Both the position numbers and the translations under genes were made by a program. A stretch of DNA of 64,000 nucleotides from Vacuolonema iberomarrocanum LEGE 07170 (GTDB lineage: Bacteria > Cyanobacteriota > Cyanobacteriia > Elainellales > Elainellaceae), in NCBI GenBank assembly GCA_015207365.1, contig JADEXA010000017.1, positions 1-64,000 on the forward strand. Direction: 5' to 3'. Shown here one piece after another: positions 1 to 9,093 of the stretch. The first letter of the stretch is position 1, and each line of letters opens with the position of its first letter. The notes under the pieces are model-generated. The model was not told the DNA's origin. It saw nothing but the letters and a program-made list of their open reading frames with translations, and ran no database searches.

Positions 1-850
1 GTTCACCGTTGAGGGGAATGGGGTGGGGTTTGGCTTCGAAGCTGGGAATGGCGGAGATCAAGGCTTTGGTATAAGGGTGAGCGGGATTGTTGAAGATGTT
101 ATCGACGGAACCAGACTCTACAATTTTGCCCAAGTACATGACCAGAACGCGATCGCACAACAACCGCACCACATTCAAATCATGGGACACAAACAGGTAG
201 CTCATCCCCAGCCGTTCCTTCAGGTCAGCCAACAGATGCAGGATAAGCGCTTGCACCGACACATCCAGGGCAGAGGTCGGTTCGTCGAGAACTAGAAGTT
301 GAGGATGGAGCGCGATCGCTCGGGCAATGCCCACCCGTGCCTTCTGTCCACCCGAGAGCTGATGCGGGTAGCGGGGCAATAGCTCTAGCGGCAAGCTGAC
401 GAGTTCTGCCAATTCCATCGCGCGTTCTCGCAGGGTTTGGCGGCTCTTTACATGTCCCAGGCGACGCAGCGGTTCGGTGATGGTGTCGAAGGCCGTGAAG
501 CGGGGGTTGAGGCTATCAGTGGGGTCTTGAAACACCAGTTGGATCTGGGAACGTTCCGGGCGATCGGCAAAATAGCGCGCGGGAATCTGGCTAATCTTGG
601 TATCTTCAAACGCCACCATCCCCTCTGTCGGGTCGAGCAATCGCGTGATGAGCCGAATCAGGGTGGACTTGCCGCAACCGGATTCCCCCACCAGCCCGAC
701 ACTCTCACCACGCCCAATGGCAAAGCTGACATGATCCACGGCATGCAGCATTTGGGGATGTAGGGGCGAACCGCCAACCGGGAAGTGTTTGGCCAATCCC
801 ATGACGGTGAGCAAGGGAGCCGTAGAGGTAGGGGTTTGGGTGAGGGGCAT
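1..850 (-). CDS. Oligopeptide/dipeptide ABC transporter ATPase, DppF-like, 3' end cut by window edge
   Basis: This is the cytoplasmic ATPase subunit of a family-5 solute (peptide, opine or nickel type) importer. About 283 codons are visible from an ATG at 850 and the frame runs off the left edge without a stop. Reading the minus strand shows Walker A (GESGCGKST), a Q-loop (QLVFQDP), the signature LSGGQ and Walker B (LLVLDEPTSALD), then the switch histidine (VSHDL) and the start of the C-terminal oligopeptide-ATPase extension (HPYTKAL). It belongs with the DppD-like ATPase at 7000-8013 and the permeases and binding protein further right, all on the same strand. It is separated from them by about 6 kb of siderophore-uptake genes, so it is probably no longer in one operon with them. 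The family is clear; the substrate is not. Confidence 0.93.
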   Translation of the reverse strand, partial: MPLTQTPTSTAPLLTVMGLAKHFPVGGSPLHPQMLHAVDHVSFAIGRGESVGLVGESGCGKSTLIRLITRLLDPTEGMVAFEDTKISQIPARYFADRPERSQIQLVFQDPTDSLNPRFTAFDTITEPLRRLGHVKSRQTLRERAMELAELVSLPLELLPRYPHQLSGGQKARVGIARAIALHPQLLVLDEPTSALDVSVQALILHLLADLKERLGMSYLFVSHDLNVVRLLCDRVLVMYLGKIVESGSVDNIFNNPAHPYTKALISAIPSFEAKPHPIPLNGE

Positions 851-1107
851 GGTGGTTAGAGAGCGATATCAATTTGGAAGTTTAGACTCTTGAATTGATT
901 GAGCCAACAGCGCTAAGGCTATTCGTTTTGTCATATTAGAATAAGAATTATATGCGAGTGAAGGAGAACTAGGCAATATCAATCCTATAAACTAGGAATA
1001 CAGAAGTAATTGCCACTATCAAAGCCCTTCACTCCCTCTTAGCCATTGTATATACATAAGCTTTATCTTACCTCAAATCTAAGTTTAGATTTCTCCTAAC
1101 TCCTATT

Positions 1108-1154
1108 TAGGACTTATGCAAGGGAGCCAAAATAAAATGCAACTCTGTAAGTCC
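1108..1154. repeat. Short inverted-repeat element, family D copy
   Basis: The 47-bp segment begins TAGGACTTATGCA and ends GTAAGTCCT, an imperfect terminal inverted repeat of the same type as the 93-bp element at 41524-41616 and the 64-bp element at 56359-56422. It lies in the 327-bp gap between the DppF-like ATPase and the iron-binding lipoprotein gene. I see no gene in the rest of that gap. Confidence 0.5.
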
Positions 1155-1177
1155 TGGATTCGTTAGAAATCAAATAA

Positions 1178-2233
1178 TCAGCCGTTTTCATTAACCAGCG
1201 GAAGCAGCATTTGAGGAAGTTTTTCCAGAATTAACTGGTCTGTGATAGGGCCACGAGTATTGCTAGCCCAAAGAAAATAGTCTACAAACAATATGCGCCC
1301 ATCTTTAAAGGCTGGCATTTGACTGAGAAGCGGATTGTTACCCCATTGCTGTTTAATTTTTTCCTGTGGATACGGTTCATTTTCTGACCAATTTTCTGAC
1401 CAAGCCATCACAAAGATTAGATCAGTTTCAATCTGGGGAAACGCCTCTACAGAAATGGGTAAATTGCCATTAGGTAAAAGAGAAGAGGCTTCGGACGTGA
1501 CAATTTCAAACCCTATCTCTCGCAGCAAGTTGGAGGCTGTGCTGTCTTCCATAAAGTAAATGGTACCGGCCAGATCGTCAGGAGCAATCGCTAGCACTCG
1601 TGGGTAAGCTGCTACTACTGGAGCCAACTTTTCGCGAGCGATCGCAATCTGCTCAGAATAACGAGTTAATAGTGCTTCGGCTTGGTCTTCTCGGCCTAGT
1701 GCTTCGGCAATTCCTTGGATGTTATAACGCCAGTGCTGGCGACCATTTTCCCCAACATCGCTAAATAGCAGTGTTGGGGAAATTTGAGATAAAAATTCGT
1801 ACTGGTCTTCAAGATGCCAGTTTTCACCTAAAATCACATCGGGTTGCGACTGCACTAAGCGTTCTAGGGAAGGGCTTCGGCGACTGCCCAAATTAATCGG
1901 TTGAGTGGTTACATAACGTCCTAAATAAGGAATTTGCTCCTCTGGCTGATCGAATCTTTGCCCATTAAGCACGCCACCCTGAGCATAGGCGAATGGTTGA
2001 ACGCCAAGAGATAGGATACTGTCAAGAATGTGGGGACTGAGTGCCACAACTCGCTGGGGTTGACCACATACCTCAGTTGTTCCCATTTCGTGTTCCACGA
2101 TGCGGCAATCATTTGTCGTGGGCGTTGGTTCTTCTACATGCGGTAATTCGACCAAGGACGTTTGACAGGCAATGCTCAGCAGAGCCATGAGCAGTAACAG
2201 TAATAGAAATCGAATCGGTTGGCGAAGAGTCAT
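1178..2233 (-). CDS. Iron-siderophore ABC transporter substrate-binding lipoprotein (FecB/FhuD-like)
   Basis: A periplasmic receptor that would bind a ferric siderophore and pass it to an inner-membrane permease. I start it at the ATG at 2233 (351 residues) because that places a lipoprotein signal at the N-terminus: charged MTLRQPIR, a leucine-rich core and the lipobox LSIAC with Cys23. A longer GTG frame to 2296 would bury the signal. The body has the type-III (helical backbone) binding-protein start, RVVALSPHILDSILSLGV, followed by a YLGRY segment and PDVILG, typical of FecB/FhuD. It sits downstream of the TonB receptor and AraC regulator on the same strand. No FecCD-type permease or matching ATPase is present in the window, so they must be supplied from elsewhere. 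Confidence 0.85.
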   Translation of the reverse strand: MTLRQPIRFLLLLLLMALLSIACQTSLVELPHVEEPTPTTNDCRIVEHEMGTTEVCGQPQRVVALSPHILDSILSLGVQPFAYAQGGVLNGQRFDQPEEQIPYLGRYVTTQPINLGSRRSPSLERLVQSQPDVILGENWHLEDQYEFLSQISPTLLFSDVGENGRQHWRYNIQGIAEALGREDQAEALLTRYSEQIAIAREKLAPVVAAYPRVLAIAPDDLAGTIYFMEDSTASNLLREIGFEIVTSEASSLLPNGNLPISVEAFPQIETDLIFVMAWSENWSENEPYPQEKIKQQWGNNPLLSQMPAFKDGRILFVDYFLWASNTRGPITDQLILEKLPQMLLPLVNENG

Positions 2234-2382
2234 TTTTATCGGAACCAAGCTAAAGGGAAACAGCCAATGTTTTGGTGCATTAAAACATTTGTGCACCCCG
2301 TCGCCTATAAGACGTCAAGGCTCTAAGCCCATCGCATTATCCTAAGCACCTGGGCCAATGCAATATCGGATGATCAGCCTCT

Positions 2383-5046
2383 TTAAAATCGGACTGAAAT
2401 CCTTCCTACAACTGTAAATGGCGCACCAGGGAAAATTAAGCCAGTATTCTGAGTCGATTCAAAATAGTCTGTATCAAACAGGTTCTGAAAATTAAGCTGA
2501 ACTTGCCAATTATCACGATTATAGAAAATACTGGCATCGCCTCGCACATAGGAAGGTAAGACGACATCATTGGGAATTTCTGCTTCGCGATCGCCAACAT
2601 AAAATACGCCTACGCCAAATCCCAACCCTTGTAAATCACCTACTTGAATTTCGTAAGTTGTCCACAAACTTGCACCCGATCTGGGAGCATTAATCAGATT
2701 GTCATCTTCAGGATTAAATTCGTCACCTTCAGATATAAAAGCATCATTAAAGAATAAAGAAGCGATAACATTCCAGCCGTCTATTATCTCTCCCGCCACA
2801 TCTAATTCAATACCACGGCTTCTGACTTCCCCAATAGGAATAGAAAAATCGGAATTATCAGGATCAGTTCGGGCAATATTGGTTTTGGTAATATCATAAG
2901 CCGCTAAGTTAACGGAAATATCGCCAAATTCTCCTCTGATGCCGACTTCATACTGCGTACCTCGTTCTGGCTCGATCACTTCACCGTCACTAGTGGTAGC
3001 ACTATTAGGAATAAAGGATCGGCTATAACTAGCATAGAGAGAAATAGGTTCGATGGGTTGATAAACTAAACCCACGCGGGGAGAAAAAGCTTCGCTATTA
3101 AATTCACTAGACTCAACAAAAGGGTCACCAATCGATATAAGGTCAACTCTACTTTCAGTCTCGACAAAATCATATCGACCACCTACCAACAGTTTAAGAT
3201 TCGGCAACAACGTAACTTGGTCTTGTAGATAAAAACTCAAGTTACTCACTGTAGTCTCGAATTCTCCAATGACATTACGATTATCGGAACTGGGGATCGG
3301 CGTGCCATATTGCGGATCCAATACATTAATTGTCAATATATTTTCGAAGTCTAAAAAATCTGCCCTTGATTCTGATGCATCAGTTCGTGCTAACTCGAAT
3401 CCCGCTAATAGCTGATGTCCTATCGAACCAGTGTTGAACTCACTAATCAGATCCGTTTGCCAGGAAAGGTTATCGACAGCAATATCTCTCGCAACATATT
3501 GTCTACTATTATCACCAGTTTCTGGATCGAATCCATTGAATATCAAACGAAAAGCAGTTTCGTCAACGTCGGAGAGTTCTGCCCCAAAGCCACTGCGCAG
3601 TCTAATGTCGTCGTTAAAGCGGTGGTCTAAGGTTAAGTAGAAGCTGTTGGTCGTATTGTCAAAAGAATCATCTGGTTCGCTTAAGGTCCGATCCCTGGGT
3701 AGGTCAAATGCGATCGGATCGATAGGCAAACCCTCGTCGTACGTTTGACTAGAATCTAAATACACATATTCAAAGGTCAGGCTGGTGGCATCGCTAAACT
3801 CATAGCGAAGCGTAGGTGCAACGACGAGTCTTTCTGACTCAACAAAATCTCTGAAGCTATCGCTGTTTTGATAAGAGACATTCAAGCGATAGGTTAGTCT
3901 CTCATCAACCGTCAGTGGCCCTGAAAGGTCTACAGATGGCTCAAGATAGCCAAAACTTCCCGCAGTAAACGCCAAATCATAAAACGGGTCTCGCGAGGGT
4001 TACTCGGTGACAAAGTTAACCACCCCTCCTGGCTCTACTTGACCGAATATCACCGAGGCAGGCCCTTTCAGCACTTCAATCCGTTCTACTGTGTTAGGTG
4101 CAATTGTTAGCGTGCCGCCAAGTGTAGATCCCGTTCGAAACCCATTTCTCAAGATTCTAGATTGATCGAACCCACGAATTGTGAAGCGATCGCTAGCATT
4201 CGTCCGATCCCTTTGACGTGTTACCCCCGAAACATTGCGTAAAGCATCGCCAATTCGAACAATACCCTGGTCTTCAATCACTTGCCGAGGTACGACCTGA
4301 ATCGACTGAGGAATATCCCGCAGGGGTGTATTGGTTCGGGTAGCCGTCGATGCATCTGGGACAAAGTAACCGTCATCCTCCTCTCCCGTCACCACCACCT
4401 GAATTGCATCTTCATCGGCACCCGCCGCTGTTGCCACCCCAGGCTCCACACTCAGCACCAAATTTCCAGCTTCGATGCTGACCTCAGCCTGCGGCGGGGC
4501 ATCCGTTCCCGTAATCGAAACTTGCACGCGCCCATTTAGCATGTTCGTCACACGAATTAGCGCAATCCCCGTTGCTGAGTCAAACTGCTCAAACAGCTCA
4601 CTTTCTGGTAAGTCCAGCACCGCATTAGGAATCTCGACAATCAGCGCATTCCCCACTGTCTGAGTGCTTGGAGCAGACAGTTCGCCTCCAGCTGTATCCA
4701 ACACAATTTGCAAGTCCGCTTCAGTCTCGTCTACGCGCACGCCCGTAATCGTCACCTGAGACTGAGCAATTTGAACTGCCCATTCTTCTACCGTGGTAGC
4801 AGGCTGTTCAAACTCGGACAGCAGAGTTGGTGTAGAGGGAAGAGATGTGGAAGGTTCTGCCTGGGATTCTGCATCTGCTGCTTCATTCTGCGTGGCCCCG
4901 ATCTGCGCTTCTGTAGCCCCTCGCTGGAGCGCTTCACTCGCCCGACTGGGTGTACTTCCTATCAATAGAAACCCAGCTAAGCATAGAACTAGCCCACTAG
5001 AGCATTGCTTCCAATTAAACCGATGCCGCGTTGCGAACAAACCCAT
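2383..5046 (-). pseudogene. TonB-dependent siderophore receptor with AMIN domain, interrupted by one in-frame ochre stop
   Basis: This outer-membrane receptor would import ferric siderophores. The ATG at 5046 is preceded by GGAGAG and opens a signal peptide (GLVLCLAGFLLIG...SRA). It is followed by an AMIN domain (about residues 75-200), a plug domain (RDIPQSIQVVPRQVI, IRGFDQSRI, ERIEVLKGPASVIFG, GGVVNFVTE) and a 22-strand-type barrel ending in FTVVGRISVRF. Codon TAA at 4002-4000 falls right after VNFVTE. The frame continues unbroken on the other side with PSRDPFYDLAFTAG, exactly where relatives have a single residue, often Gln. A CAA to TAA transition is the simplest explanation. No frameshift is present: the two halves are in the same frame, 888 codons in all. 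The downstream part could only be made by readthrough or reinitiation at TTG 3975, without a signal peptide. Confidence 0.9.
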
Positions 5047-5103
5047 TGCGTTTCTCTCCACACACCTTTCCAACACTGATAGCAACTCATTATTGCTAAG
5101 AAG

Positions 5104-5113
5104 TATTCTCAAG
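5104..5113. promoter_or_regulatory. TGAGAATA half-site upstream of the TonB receptor
   Basis: TATTCTCAAG (minus strand CTTGAGAATA) lies about 58-67 bp before the receptor start codon. The same TGAGAAT core occurs three times at a similar distance before the neighbouring AraC-family gene (6216-6269). I infer a binding half-site of that regulator; this is unproven. Confidence 0.4.
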
Positions 5114-5177
5114 AAGATACTGGAGAGTCAGCCTCTGTGGGCATGGGCGATCGCTCTCATCGGGATCTTTTTGCGCC

Positions 5178-6173
5178 CTAGCCGGATTTTTTGCTCAAAA
5201 GATACGCTTTGGGATTCATCCCGAATTGCTTACGGAATGCAGACGCAAACCGACTTTGATTAGCATATCCAACCGTCCGAGCCACCTCTTTAACGTTCAT
5301 CCGTTGCTCTGCTAGTAGCTGACGAGCCATTTCCATCCGATGCTGATGCAGGTAGCCAAACACCGTTGTACCAAATACCTGCCGAAATCCAACTTTGAGC
5401 TTGTAATCATTGAGGCTTACCTGACGCGCTAATTCCATCAACGACGGTGGATGCTCGGGGTTATCCCTCAGAATGGTCTTCGCGAGATGAATGCGCTCAA
5501 CATCATCCGGCTTCAGCACAGAGGATGGGCCTATATGCTTGCTTATCTCTTTCAACTGTTCTAATTTCAGCGCAATCAGTTCTAAACACTTACTTTCTAG
5601 ATAAATCTGTTTTGTTTTTCCTTGAAACGGACATTGAAAAATTTGTTCCAGTGGCGATCGCATCGCGGGTGTAATTCTACTCATTTCGCCCAGCCAGCTT
5701 CCGTCGCAATCTTCCAAACACTGAGGAATTTCTGCTAGCAGATCTTCTAGCGTGTCCGTAATGATCTGACTTAATCCATTTGAAGGCTCTATATGAATAT
5801 CAACCTTAAGGATTGGATCATCTGCATACGTAACTGCCACCCACTTTTCTGGATAGTCACGGCAACCCCATTCAATAAAGCTTTCTCCCGTACATTTACC
5901 ACATCGATTACCCGATAGATGAAATCCAATTTCGCCAACCAGGGAATTGATATCTTGTGCCTTCTCAATCACATGGACATCTCCATGAAACTGATATTGA
6001 AACAGGGTTAGCTCAATGCCATGCCAATGCATCGATTGCATATAACCCTGACCTAGCCGTTCAGGAACATTCAATCGGCGCTCTGAAAAGCCGGAATGGG
6101 TTGCTATTGCAGGAGCCAAGTTATGCTCCTGCCACAATTCATCGTAATCTGCCCGTGAGAGGGTGATAGTCAT
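5178..6173 (-). CDS. AraC-family transcriptional regulator, PchR-like
   Basis: A 331-residue DNA-binding regulator from the ATG at 6173, where MTITLSRADYDELW matches the usual family N-terminus; a longer frame to 6245 adds an unlikely leader. The N-terminal half is the ligand-sensing region. The C-terminal 100 residues hold the two AraC helix-turn-helix motifs (SLMELARQVSLNDYKLKVGFRQVFG and NVKEVARTVGYANQSRFASAFRKQFG). PchR-type members sense a ferric siderophore and activate receptor genes. Here the gene lies directly upstream of, and in the same direction as, an AMIN-domain TonB receptor, with repeated TGAGAAT sites in front of both genes. The intact regulator now sits beside a receptor carrying a stop codon. 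Confidence 0.9.
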   Translation of the reverse strand: MTITLSRADYDELWQEHNLAPAIATHSGFSERRLNVPERLGQGYMQSMHWHGIELTLFQYQFHGDVHVIEKAQDINSLVGEIGFHLSGNRCGKCTGESFIEWGCRDYPEKWVAVTYADDPILKVDIHIEPSNGLSQIITDTLEDLLAEIPQCLEDCDGSWLGEMSRITPAMRSPLEQIFQCPFQGKTKQIYLESKCLELIALKLEQLKEISKHIGPSSVLKPDDVERIHLAKTILRDNPEHPPSLMELARQVSLNDYKLKVGFRQVFGTTVFGYLHQHRMEMARQLLAEQRMNVKEVARTVGYANQSRFASAFRKQFGMNPKAYLLSKKSG

Positions 6174-6215
6174 AATAGAGAGCGTGACTTCAAGCCAGTT
6201 TTTACTAATGAAAGT

Positions 6216-6269
6216 AATTCTCAAATGTGTGATGAGAATAGTCAAGCTGGATGAGAATAGCCAAGCCGG
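6216..6269. promoter_or_regulatory. Dyad plus direct repeat of TGAGAAT upstream of the AraC-family gene
   Basis: Positions 6217-6239 read ATTCTCA, nine bases, then TGAGAAT, forming a dyad. A 19-bp direct repeat follows, with GATGAGAATAG at 6231 and again at 6250. The cluster is about 43-96 bp upstream of the regulator's start codon and shares its core with the site at 5104-5113 before the receptor gene. Probable operator for autoregulation (inference). Confidence 0.5.
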
Positions 6270-6356
6270 TAGAAGCGCTACTATCAGGATGCGTTAGGCT
6301 ATAACGCTAAGCCAAAGGGAGATAGTGTCGAGCTTTGGAATCGCGCTTTAAGAAGC

Positions 6357-6755
6357 TTAGGTTGAGCACAAGATGCTAGGGCCTGGAATGACTTCAATCC
6401 GCTCAACAAAGTTAGGATGAAGGATTGAGAGTAGTTCGTCAATGGTGACGGGGACGCCATCAACGAAGACCCTTACAGGCCGCCCTCGCAGGCTGGGATG
6501 GCGATCGCCAAACGTCGTAAATCCCGGTACTTCAGTTGTAAGGATATCTTGGAGGTCTTGACTGAAGCGCGATCGCTCTTCGATTTGCTCTCGATCAATG
6601 ATGAGACCTTGGTTGCGGGGCGCGTCAGCTCCGCCCGGAAGGCAGGAGGTCGCTAGTTGCAAAGGATTAGACTGGGCAGCAACAGACGGAATAAATAGTA
6701 GAGCCACACTGCCCCAGAAACCGAGGAAGGATAACAACTTTAGGCTATAGTGCAT
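6357..6755 (-). CDS. Orphan TonB-receptor plug-domain protein, probably a truncated receptor
   Basis: A 132-residue reading frame with a signal peptide (LLSFLGFWGSVALLFIPSVAAQ) and then a plug-domain fragment: QDLQDILTTEVPGF, RVFVDGVPVTIDEL and FVERIEVIPGPSIL. In full receptors this last motif is followed by the end of the plug and a barrel of about 550 residues. Here the protein stops after three more residues, and I find no barrel coding in the roughly 180 bp before the AraC gene. It is either the 5' remnant of a deleted second receptor or a secreted plug-only protein. Position upstream of a PchR-like gene fits the former. Start ATG 6755 has only a weak ribosome-binding site. Confidence 0.6.
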   Translation of the reverse strand: MHYSLKLLSFLGFWGSVALLFIPSVAAQSNPLQLATSCLPGGADAPRNQGLIIDREQIEERSRFSQDLQDILTTEVPGFTTFGDRHPSLRGRPVRVFVDGVPVTIDELLSILHPNFVERIEVIPGPSILCST

Positions 6756-6999
6756 CTTTTGGTTCGTAGGTGCTGAGGTCTGTAAGTATTTATCTATAGC
6801 TTAGCTAATACAAGGTGATGGAATTTGGGCAATTTTAGCTGACTGTAGTGCTTCTAGAAACTGTTTCCGAAAGATACCTCCCTTTAGGCATCAAGGCAAC
6901 GTTGGAAAAACTGCAGCAAAGCATCACTTCGCGGAGAAATCAACTGTAGTCCAGAATCGTTCGACTGAGCTCACGACGAAGCCCAAAATCTAAAATTGC

Positions 7000-8013
7000 T
7001 TACTCCAACGGATGCCAGCAGGCGACCTGATGCCCAGGGGCAACGGTGGTGTTGGGTAAAGGCGGCTGGTCGCATTCGGGAGTGTGGCGATCGCACCGTC
7101 CACTAAACCGACAAGGCGGCAGTGTGGCGGAGCGCAGGTCGGGGAGGTTACCAGGAATGGGGAGGAGATCGGCGAAGGTTTTGTGGGGTTCGGGGGTAGA
7201 TGCAATCAGGCGGGCGGTGTAAGGATGGCGAGGGGCAGTGAAGAGGGTGTGGGTAGAAGCGGATTCGACGACGTGGCCTGCATGCATGACGATGATGCGA
7301 TCGCAATACTCCGAGGCCAGCGCCAGATCATGGGTAATCAGCACCGCCGCCATGTTTTGCTGAACGGCCAGATCTTTGATCAGATTCATCACTGTGGCTT
7401 GGGTTGTCACATCCAGCCCCGTCGTCGGTTCATCGGCAATCAACAGCTTGGGCGAGCAGGCCAGCGCCAGGGCAATCATCACCCGCTGGCACATGCCGCC
7501 AGACAGCTCGTAGGGGTAGGCTGCATAGCGGGTGGCAGGGTCGGGAATGCGGACTTGAGCCAGACTGGCGATCGCCCGTTCCTGCAACGCTTGTCCCTTC
7601 AACCCCGAGTGGCAGCGCAGCACATCCTCAATCTGTTTACCCACCCGCCGAATCGGGTTCAGCGCCGTGCGGGGATTCTGGAAGATCATGGAAAGCTCTT
7701 TACCCCGGAGCAATCGCAATTCCTTTTCCGGTGTCGTCAATAAATCGACTTGCTTCCCGGCTTCCGTGGTGAACAGCGCTTGTCCAGTCGTTACCTTACC
7801 TGCGCGATCGAGCAACCCCATCACGGTAAAAGCCGTCACAGATTTTCCAGAACCACTTTCCCCCACAATTCCCAGGGTTTCGCCTTGGCGAATGCGAAAG
7901 CTGACACGCTCTAACGCTCGCACGATTCCCGACCGTGTTCGGAACTCGACAGCTAGGTCTTCCACAGATAGGATTTCGGTGCGCGTTGGAGCCGAGACAG
8001 TGGGGGCGTTCAT
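7000..8013 (-). CDS. Oligopeptide/dipeptide ABC transporter ATPase, DppD-like
   Basis: The partner ATPase of the DppF-like protein at the left edge. Its 337 residues contain Walker A (GESGSGKS), Q-loop ([12 protein letters not shown]), signature LSGGM, Walker B ([12 protein letters not shown]) and the switch region ITHDL. The C-terminal extension carries the Cys-rich tail seen in Dpp/Opp ATPases (PPCRFSGRC...ECDQ...ACWHPLE). It lies downstream of the two permease genes on the same strand, separated from the nearer one by a 234-bp gap that holds a palindromic repeat (8088-8199). The next subunit gene, DppF-like, is 6 kb further on beyond a siderophore islet. Confidence 0.93.
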   Translation of the reverse strand: MNAPTVSAPTRTEILSVEDLAVEFRTRSGIVRALERVSFRIRQGETLGIVGESGSGKSVTAFTVMGLLDRAGKVTTGQALFTTEAGKQVDLLTTPEKELRLLRGKELSMIFQNPRTALNPIRRVGKQIEDVLRCHSGLKGQALQERAIASLAQVRIPDPATRYAAYPYELSGGMCQRVMIALALACSPKLLIADEPTTGLDVTTQATVMNLIKDLAVQQNMAAVLITHDLALASEYCDRIIVMHAGHVVESASTHTLFTAPRHPYTARLIASTPEPHKTFADLLPIPGNLPDLRSATLPPCRFSGRCDRHTPECDQPPLPNTTVAPGHQVACWHPLE

Positions 8014-8087
8014 GGCGATTTTTGGGTGATGAATGTCTGGTCTAAGGAAAGCCGTTGGGTAGGTCTTGCATTTGCAAAAGGGGGGGG

Positions 8088-8199
8088 AGATCCCCCTAAA
8101 TCCCCCTTAAAAAGGGGGACTTTGAAATCCGCTTTCCCCCTGTTGAGGAGGACGTTAAAATCCGCTTCCCCCTTTTTTAAGGGGGGTTAGGGGGGATCT
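8088..8199. repeat. 112-bp element with ~31-bp terminal inverted repeats rich in CCCCCT/AGGGGG
   Basis: The left arm (8088-8118, starting AGATCCCCCTAAATCCCCC) is nearly the reverse complement of the right arm (8168-8199, ending GGGGGGATCT). A loop of about 50 bp contains two further related GAAATCCGCTTT-type segments. This is a repeat type often seen between cyanobacterial genes. It separates the DppC and DppD genes and could form a strong hairpin in the operon transcript. Confidence 0.75.
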
Positions 8200-8247
8200 G
8201 CATCCTCACGCCGAAATAAGTAACACAACGAAATTCCTGACTGATGC

Positions 8248-9093
8248 CTACGTTCGCATTCGCGGATCGATCAAGTCGCGCAGCCCATCGCCCAGGAGAT
8301 TGAAGCAAAACACCGCCAGCATCAGCACCGTACCCGGAAACAGCGCCAGCCACCATTCCCCCGAAACAATGTAGGTGGCGCCTTCGGCAACCATGATGCC
8401 CCACTCTGCCGTGGGCGGACGAACGCCCAAACCAATGAAGGACAAGCCTGCGGCATTTAAAATCGCCCAGCCCATGTTGAGGGAAATATGCACCATCGTG
8501 ACGGGGAGGACGTTGGGGAAAATGTGATTGCCCATAATCCGCAGGTGGCCGTTGCCGACCAAGTGCGCCGCTTCCACATAGCCTGCCTGTCGCTGCACCA
8601 GTACCTCCGATCGCACGACCCGGGTATAGAGCGGCAGGTTGATAATCGCAGTGGCGTAGATGATGTTCTCAATCGTGTTGCCTAGGGCAGCGACCAACCC
8701 CATCGCCAGCACAAAGAGGGGAAACGCCATTAGGGTATCGATCAGGCGGCTGATAATGCGATCGCACCATCCCCCAAAGTAAGCCGCGCAGGTGCCTAAG
8801 ATGCTACCCAAGACAAAGGACAGCGCTACGGCGACAACAGCAATGCCCAAATCTAGGCGCGTCGCCACAATCACACGGCTGAGGACATCGCGCCCTAGCT
8901 CGTCGGTGCCAAACCAATGGGCGAAAGATGGAGGCTGCAAGGCAAGGGCAGAGTTGCTGGCAAGCGGATTGTAGGGGGCGATCGCCTCTCCAAAGATCGC
9001 AAACAGCACCATCGCAAAGAAAAAGATAAACGCCCCAAAGGTGACAAGATTCTCGCCCATGACATAGCGAGCGTGGCGCAAGGTTTCGTTCAT
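8248..9093 (-). CDS. Peptide ABC transporter permease, DppC-like
   Basis: Inner-membrane permease of the family-5 importer, 281 residues. It has an N-terminal membrane segment (LVTFGAFIFFFAMVLFAIFG), the DppC-type segment WFGTDELGRDVLSR and the conserved permease EAA loop (EAAHLVGNGHLRIMGNHIFPNVLP). It ends GLRDLIDPRMRT, the typical C-terminus. The start codon overlaps the stop of the upstream permease gene (ATGA at 9093-9090), implying translational coupling. Confidence 0.94.
   Translation of the reverse strand: MNETLRHARYVMGENLVTFGAFIFFFAMVLFAIFGEAIAPYNPLASNSALALQPPSFAHWFGTDELGRDVLSRVIVATRLDLGIAVVAVALSFVLGSILGTCAAYFGGWCDRIISRLIDTLMAFPLFVLAMGLVAALGNTIENIIYATAIINLPLYTRVVRSEVLVQRQAGYVEAAHLVGNGHLRIMGNHIFPNVLPVTMVHISLNMGWAILNAAGLSFIGLGVRPPTAEWGIMVAEGATYIVSGEWWLALFPGTVLMLAVFCFNLLGDGLRDLIDPRMRT

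Noticed and set aside
23-763. Plus-strand frames over the left-edge ATPase
   Set aside because: They lie antisense to a clear ATPase with all motifs on the minus strand.
4000-4002. Programmed stop-codon recoding (selenocysteine, pyrrolysine or readthrough) in the receptor
   Set aside because: The codon is TAA, there is no obvious recoding element, and two other unrelated genes show different stops, so ordinary inactivation is simpler.
2383-5046. Two separate genes (plug protein and barrel protein) instead of one broken receptor
   Set aside because: The two parts are in the same frame, separated by a single stop and eight codons; the second part has no signal peptide, ATG or ribosome-binding site.
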